From assembly GCA_938046095.1 (NCBI GenBank), contig CALIXS010000022.1, forward strand, positions 1-18,326: a stretch of DNA of 18,326 nucleotides, read 5' to 3'. Every line of letters starts with the position of its first letter. The stretch's first letter is position 1. The stretch comes from an uncultured Clostridia bacterium. Lineage in GTDB: Bacteria; Bacillota; Clostridia; Peptostreptococcales; Anaerovoracaceae. The translations under genes were made by a program, and so were the position numbers. The notes under the pieces are model-generated. The model was not told the DNA's origin, made no database searches, and worked only from the letters and a program-made list of their open reading frames with translations. Shown in pieces: positions 14,641 through 18,326 of the stretch.

Positions 14641-16460
14641 AGAAAATCCGTATTTTAAGCTGTTTCATCGCTTTTGTAATAGTTGTCGGGCTTACTGCTT
14701 CCTTTGCTTTTGCGGAGGAAGAAAGCGTTGATTATGAAGCCGCCGTTGATAAGGTGGCAGATAAATATATAGGCAAAACGGTACCGGGTGCCTGTGTAAT
14801 CGTATCCGAACACGGAGAAGTTGTTTTTTCAAAGGCATACGGATATGCCGATTTAGAAAACCGGCTGCCTATGGATACCGAAAATACCGTCTTTGAATGG
14901 GGTTCAATATCGAAAACCTTCATATGGGTCAGTGTAATGCAGCTTAAGGAAGAAGGGAAAATAGACCTGCATGCGGATATACGCAGCTATTTACCCGAGG
15001 GATTCCTTAAGAATCTGCACTATGACAAGCCTGTTACAATGCTGCATCTGATGAATCATACAGCCGGGTTTGAGGAACAGCTTCTCGACCTTCGTTATTT
15101 TGAAAACGATGAGGAGCTTCCCCTGAGTGAGGTTCTGTCCGCTTATCAGCCCGAGCAGGTATTTTTGCCGGGAGAGGTCAGCGCATATTCAAATTGGGGA
15201 GCGGCGCTGGCGGCATTTGTTGTAGAAAGGGTCAGCGGTCAAAGCTATAAGGAGTATGTGAAGGAGCATATTCTGAAGCCCCTTAATATGAACGATACAT
15301 CAATGGGACCGTTTCAGGATGATAATCCTGAGATTTTAGAAAGAAAAGCAAGCGGCTATTCTTTTTCTAAAAACGGATTCAATAAAGAGCCCGATATGTA
15401 TCTGAGAATGTATCCTGCCGGAGGAATGAACGGCTCAGCAAAGGATCTGTTAAATTATGTGCAGGAATTGGCTAAAAAATACGAAAAAGGCAGTTTGCTG
15501 TTCAGTAAAGACAGCACTAAAGCAGAGCTTTTTACAGAAACATATCGTTCCTATGGTGCAAATTCCGGTTTATCTCACGGCTTCTGGCAATATGTAGGGA
15601 ATTCTCAAATCCTTGGACACGAAGGTGGAACGTATGGATTTAAAACACAAATATGGGCGGAGCCCGAAAGAGAGCGGGCGGTTTTAATACTAACAAATGT
15701 GATGGAGACCGAATTCTGCTCGGAAATAACGGAGCGGATTGCATATAAAGAAACGACAAAAGGTAAAACGGAAGTGAATGCGGATCTCAATATGCTGAAA
15801 GGGGATTATCTTCCAGCGCGATCCGCCCTGAAAAACGTCGGAAAAATGCAGGGGAAAATGCAAATGATTTCCATAACGGTGACGGATGATAACATGCTTT
15901 GTTTAAGGAAGCCGTTCGGGGATAAAAAACAGTATTACGAACAAATGGGGGATAATGTTTTCTTCTGCAGGGATGCAAGCCCGGAGGAAAAAATACTTGC
16001 GTTTAAGGTAAAGGACGGTAAAGTGCATTCCATGAGCTTTAGATTGGCCCATGACTATATTCCCGCCGCCGAGACACAGGGAAAGGTGTTTTTTGCGGCA
16101 GGCTTCGGAGTTTATATTTCAATGACAATATTGTTTTTAATATTATTGACGGTGCGAAGCGTTTCATTTTTGCGAAATCGGAAGAGCCGTACGCGATCTC
16201 GTACATTGCTTTGTATTTCAGGAGCTATGCTTGGGGTATCCGGAGTTGTGGGAATGTTTCATTGGTTTTCCTTATACGAGATACTCTCTCACGAACTAAT
16301 CTTCATTGCCGTTGCCGGATGGTGCTTTTGCATTATCGGAGTTTTATGCGGAGGATATGCATATATCAAAGAAAAAAGCTTCAAAAATGCGGTCTTGCTC
16401 CTTGCATTTATCGCTCAGCTTTTTTCCGCGTATTATCTTGGCTTTCTGGCCGTTGTATAG
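14637..16460 (+). CDS. Serine hydrolase, beta-lactamase/PBP-like, with C-terminal membrane domain
   Basis: 607-aa protein. A signal peptide (1-26, ending AFA) leads to an extracytoplasmic class C beta-lactamase-like domain (about 35-370) with SISK (90-93, nucleophile Ser 90 and Lys 93), YSN (184-186) and HEGG (328-331) in the place of the third motif. Residues 390-480 form a small linker domain. Four hydrophobic helices follow at about 483-505, 523-541, 552-576 and 583-604. The family cleaves or transfers esters and amides (D-peptides, lipids, lactams) outside the membrane. It overlaps the MATE gene by 4 bases and closes the operon. Possible role: hydrolysis of an ester- or peptide-bearing ligand; cell-wall work is an alternative. 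Confidence 0.88.
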   Translation: MKKIRILSCFIAFVIVVGLTASFAFAEEESVDYEAAVDKVADKYIGKTVPGACVIVSEHGEVVFSKAYGYADLENRLPMDTENTVFEWGSISKTFIWVSVMQLKEEGKIDLHADIRSYLPEGFLKNLHYDKPVTMLHLMNHTAGFEEQLLDLRYFENDEELPLSEVLSAYQPEQVFLPGEVSAYSNWGAALAAFVVERVSGQSYKEYVKEHILKPLNMNDTSMGPFQDDNPEILERKASGYSFSKNGFNKEPDMYLRMYPAGGMNGSAKDLLNYVQELAKKYEKGSLLFSKDSTKAELFTETYRSYGANSGLSHGFWQYVGNSQILGHEGGTYGFKTQIWAEPERERAVLILTNVMETEFCSEITERIAYKETTKGKTEVNADLNMLKGDYLPARSALKNVGKMQGKMQMISITVTDDNMLCLRKPFGDKKQYYEQMGDNVFFCRDASPEEKILAFKVKDGKVHSMSFRLAHDYIPAAETQGKVFFAAGFGVYISMTILFLILLTVRSVSFLRNRKSRTRSRTLLCISGAMLGVSGVVGMFHWFSLYEILSHELIFIAVAGWCFCIIGVLCGGYAYIKEKSFKNAVLLLAFIAQLFSAYYLGFLAVV

Positions 16461-16843
16461 AAACAACAGTTTGATCAATACGGATTTCTTCGGGAAATAT
16501 TGCATTGTGATCAAGAAAGAAGCCGACACATTAACGCTGAAGAAAGTCCCGACGATCTCCCGGACAGCTATGGCGGCTTCTCTGAATGCGAACATCGACA
16601 CATTGAGTCGACACATTGAAATATCATGTGCTGAAGCCGAAAGAAAAGAACATCATTGAGCGAGGCATTTCTTTACAAAAAGGTTGATGGATCGTAAAAT
16701 TGTAAAAAACAGGCTTCTACAACAGGATGAACCGTTGTGAACAATAAATCGTTATCATTGAAGACCGCCGGTTTCTTTCTCGGCCCGGGCAGGTGGAGTA
16801 TATAACCACCCCAAAATGTATTCACGACTTTGGAGATATAATA
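16461..16843. other. Gene-poor stretch after the long operon
   Basis: No intact gene and no convincing terminator. It contains a possible helix-turn-helix remnant (16555-16617), three copies of CGACACATT (16524-16532, 16596-16604, 16609-16617) and a GGTGG-N9-CCACC inverted repeat (16792-16810) whose loop is TATA-rich. The inverted repeat lies 34 bases before the next gene and may be an operator, or chance. Confidence 0.4.
16555..16659 (+). pseudogene. Possible helix-turn-helix fragment
   Basis: One frame reads ISRTAMAASLNANIDTLSRH followed by IEISCAEAERKEHH and a stop. The first part fits a generic helix-turn-helix pattern (R-x-x-hydrophobic-A-x-x-L, then T-L-x-R-x-I) such as ends many winged-helix or AlbA_2-type proteins. 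It has no plausible start of its own: the open frame upstream is the shadow of the serine hydrolase gene. Treated as a weak remnant of a lost gene. Confidence 0.25.
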
Positions 16844-17740
16844 ATGCGAATATTAATATACGGTGCAGGAGTAATCGGTTGTTTATATGCGACCTTGTTC
16901 AGTGAAGCTGATTATGAAACAACCCTTTATGCAAGAGGTAAACGTTTAGAAGCTTTTCAACAAAACGGCTTATTATATTATAAAAGTACGCGGGTAAAAA
17001 AAGCAAATGTAAATATTATTGATAAGGTCGAAGATGACGATATTTATGATTTTGTATTTTTGACCGTGAAGGAAAATCAGGTGAATATCGCATTAAAGGA
17101 ATTGAAAAATAATCGTAGTTCCAATATTGTGACGATGGTAAATACACTTGAGAAATATGATGTATGGGAAGAAATATGTGGTAAAGGAAGAATTATACCT
17201 GCATTCCCCGGTTCCGGAGGCGGCTTTGAAGGAAATGTGCTGAAGGCCGCTCTTACACCTCGTATTATTCAGTCAACCACATTTGGTGAAATAAGCGGAA
17301 ATAAATCGAAAAGATTATCTCAATTGGCTGTTATTTTTGAAAAAGCTCATATTCCATATCAAATCGTAAAAGATATGCACCAATGGCAGTTGTGTCATTT
17401 GGCAATGGTAGTACCGATTGCGGATGCTTATTATGAAGCGGACATTCCCTCAAAAGCAGGGAATGACAAAATACTTATGCGAAAAACAGCATGGAGAATA
17501 AAACGAAATCTTTGCACTCTATATAGATTGGGGATAACATTATCTCCTAAGAAGATGAATTTGTTCCGTTTACTACCGACATTTGCTTTAAGCCTCGGTC
17601 TTCATTTTGCCTTTCAAAGCGATTTCGGAAATATATTTATGTATCAGCATTCAATGAATGCACCGGATGAAATGCGGCAATTGCATAAACAATTCTATGG
17701 TTACATCAAAAGTAGAATTGAGATAGAAATTCTAACCTGA
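16844..17740 (+). CDS. Ketopantoate-reductase-fold (ApbA/PanE-like) protein
   Basis: 298-aa NAD(P)-binding oxidoreductase. The N-terminal Rossmann fold shows GAGVIGCLYA (7-16) and a strand ending YARGKRL (29-35), VFLTVKENQ (71-79). In true PanE the second domain starts with a Lys and two Asn within W-x-K...N...NP; the matching block here is QWQLCHLAMVVPIADAY (180-196), with no Lys or Asn. Ketopantoate reduction is therefore unlikely and the substrate is unknown. ATG 16844 has GGAG 8 bases upstream; an in-frame ATG at 16793 lacks one. It stands alone after the gene-poor gap and converges on the SemiSWEET gene. Confidence 0.85.
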   Translation: MRILIYGAGVIGCLYATLFSEADYETTLYARGKRLEAFQQNGLLYYKSTRVKKANVNIIDKVEDDDIYDFVFLTVKENQVNIALKELKNNRSSNIVTMVNTLEKYDVWEEICGKGRIIPAFPGSGGGFEGNVLKAALTPRIIQSTTFGEISGNKSKRLSQLAVIFEKAHIPYQIVKDMHQWQLCHLAMVVPIADAYYEADIPSKAGNDKILMRKTAWRIKRNLCTLYRLGITLSPKKMNLFRLLPTFALSLGLHFAFQSDFGNIFMYQHSMNAPDEMRQLHKQFYGYIKSRIEIEILT

Positions 17741-17835
17741 AGAGATAAGAAGTACGAAAAAAATATAGGAACAGTCACACTTATAAATTTAAAAGAACAG
17801 AATTTGCTTCCCGGTACCATAGGGATCAAACTCAG

Positions 17836-18102
17836 TTATAAAGCGGTAATTGCAGCTATGGCACCAAATATTACACCGAGTAAATTTGCTACGACAATTG
17901 GCCAGTCCTTTTTCTTTTGAAAAAAACCGTAACTGACCCATAAAATGCAATTTATTGCAGCAACTGCGGGCTGTAAGAAACCGCTTTTATCTCCGTGTAT
18001 GTTGTTTATGATCTGAGGAAAGTAGGATATGTACATCAGCATAGCGGTAAATGTTGCTATCCATCCTATGGTTTTAAGTGCTTTCGGGTTCATAATTTTC
18101 AT
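17836..18102 (-). CDS. SemiSWEET-family sugar transporter
   Basis: 88-aa membrane protein with three helices (about 10-30, 44-60, 68-87) and the PQ motif YFPQI (27-31), as expected for a SemiSWEET, which works as a homodimer moving sugars across the inner membrane. Length is normal for bacterial members. The ATG at 18102 has AGGAAG only 2 bases away; the ATG at 18093 would give a spacing of 11, so either start is possible. Not obviously related to the ECF cluster. The 95 bases between its end and the oxidoreductase stop show no clear shared terminator. Confidence 0.85.
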   Translation of the reverse strand: MKIMNPKALKTIGWIATFTAMLMYISYFPQIINNIHGDKSGFLQPAVAAINCILWVSYGFFQKKKDWPIVVANLLGVIFGAIAAITAL

Positions 18103-18326
18103 GTCTTCCTAAATTACATATTAAAATTAAATTGACAATTGCATTCCCTGGAAATTTATCGATGCGATATTATTATATAGTCCTGCAATTACAACGTCAT
18201 TAAATAAACCAAAATGTATACTATCATAAAAAAAAACAAATGACAATATTAGATATTCGAGTTATGGGTCATGTAGCTTTACAATAGATGTGAGACCTCA
18301 GGTATAGAAAAAAGCGATTGAGTCCG

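Noticed and set aside
18103..18326. A gene or small RNA in the final 224 bases
   Set aside because: AT-rich sequence with several TATAAT-like words on the minus strand, but no well-spaced promoter, open frame or stable hairpin that I can defend.

Overview
The window looks like chromosomal DNA of a host-associated Treponema (Spirochaetes) or, less likely, a low-GC Firmicute. The grounds are the Trep_Strep (MptD-type) ECF S components, the strong AGGAGG ribosome-binding sites, a SemiSWEET gene and a remnant of a DUF4143-type ATPase. Base composition is moderate to AT-rich by eye, and genus assignment is an inference. I see no tRNA, rRNA, CRISPR array or intact insertion sequence.

Layout. (1) 42-722 (minus) is an EcfT-like membrane protein whose downstream partners, if any, lie off the left edge. 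It is divergent from an AraC-family regulator (889-1887, plus) that ends in a convincing terminator. (2) 1888-2180 is gene-poor and holds a decayed fragment resembling the C-terminus of a DUF4143 ATPase. (3) 2252-16460 is a 14.2-kb run of twelve same-strand genes, mostly touching or overlapping: a TetR regulator; ECF unit 1 (S, T, fused A-A); two half-size exporter-fold ABC transporters; an L-2-amino-thiazoline-4-carboxylate (ATC) hydrolase-like protein; a SAM methyltransferase; ECF unit 2 (S, T, fused A-A); a MATE exporter; and a secreted or membrane-anchored serine hydrolase. (4) 16461-16843 is another gene-poor stretch with a possible helix-turn-helix remnant. (5) 16844-17740 is a ketopantoate-reductase-fold protein lacking the usual catalytic residues, converging on a SemiSWEET sugar transporter (18102-17836, minus).

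How the genes may work together. ECF modules of the Trep_Strep class next to a YbtP/YbtQ- or IrtA/IrtB-like pair of exporter-fold ABC proteins suggest acquisition of an iron-bearing compound (siderophore or heme-like). The ATC-hydrolase-like protein and methyltransferase would process the ligand in the cytoplasm, and MATE would expel products. This assembly is an inference from gene content and no substrate can be read from sequence.

Regulation. TetR sits behind a near-consensus promoter overlapped by two tandem copies of a TATACC(A/G)GTGG motif. A perfect palindrome AGTTAG-N6-CTAACT occurs both in the EcfT/AraC divergent gap and directly upstream of the first ECF gene of the big operon. It may link both ECF loci to one further regulator, possibly a metalloregulator.
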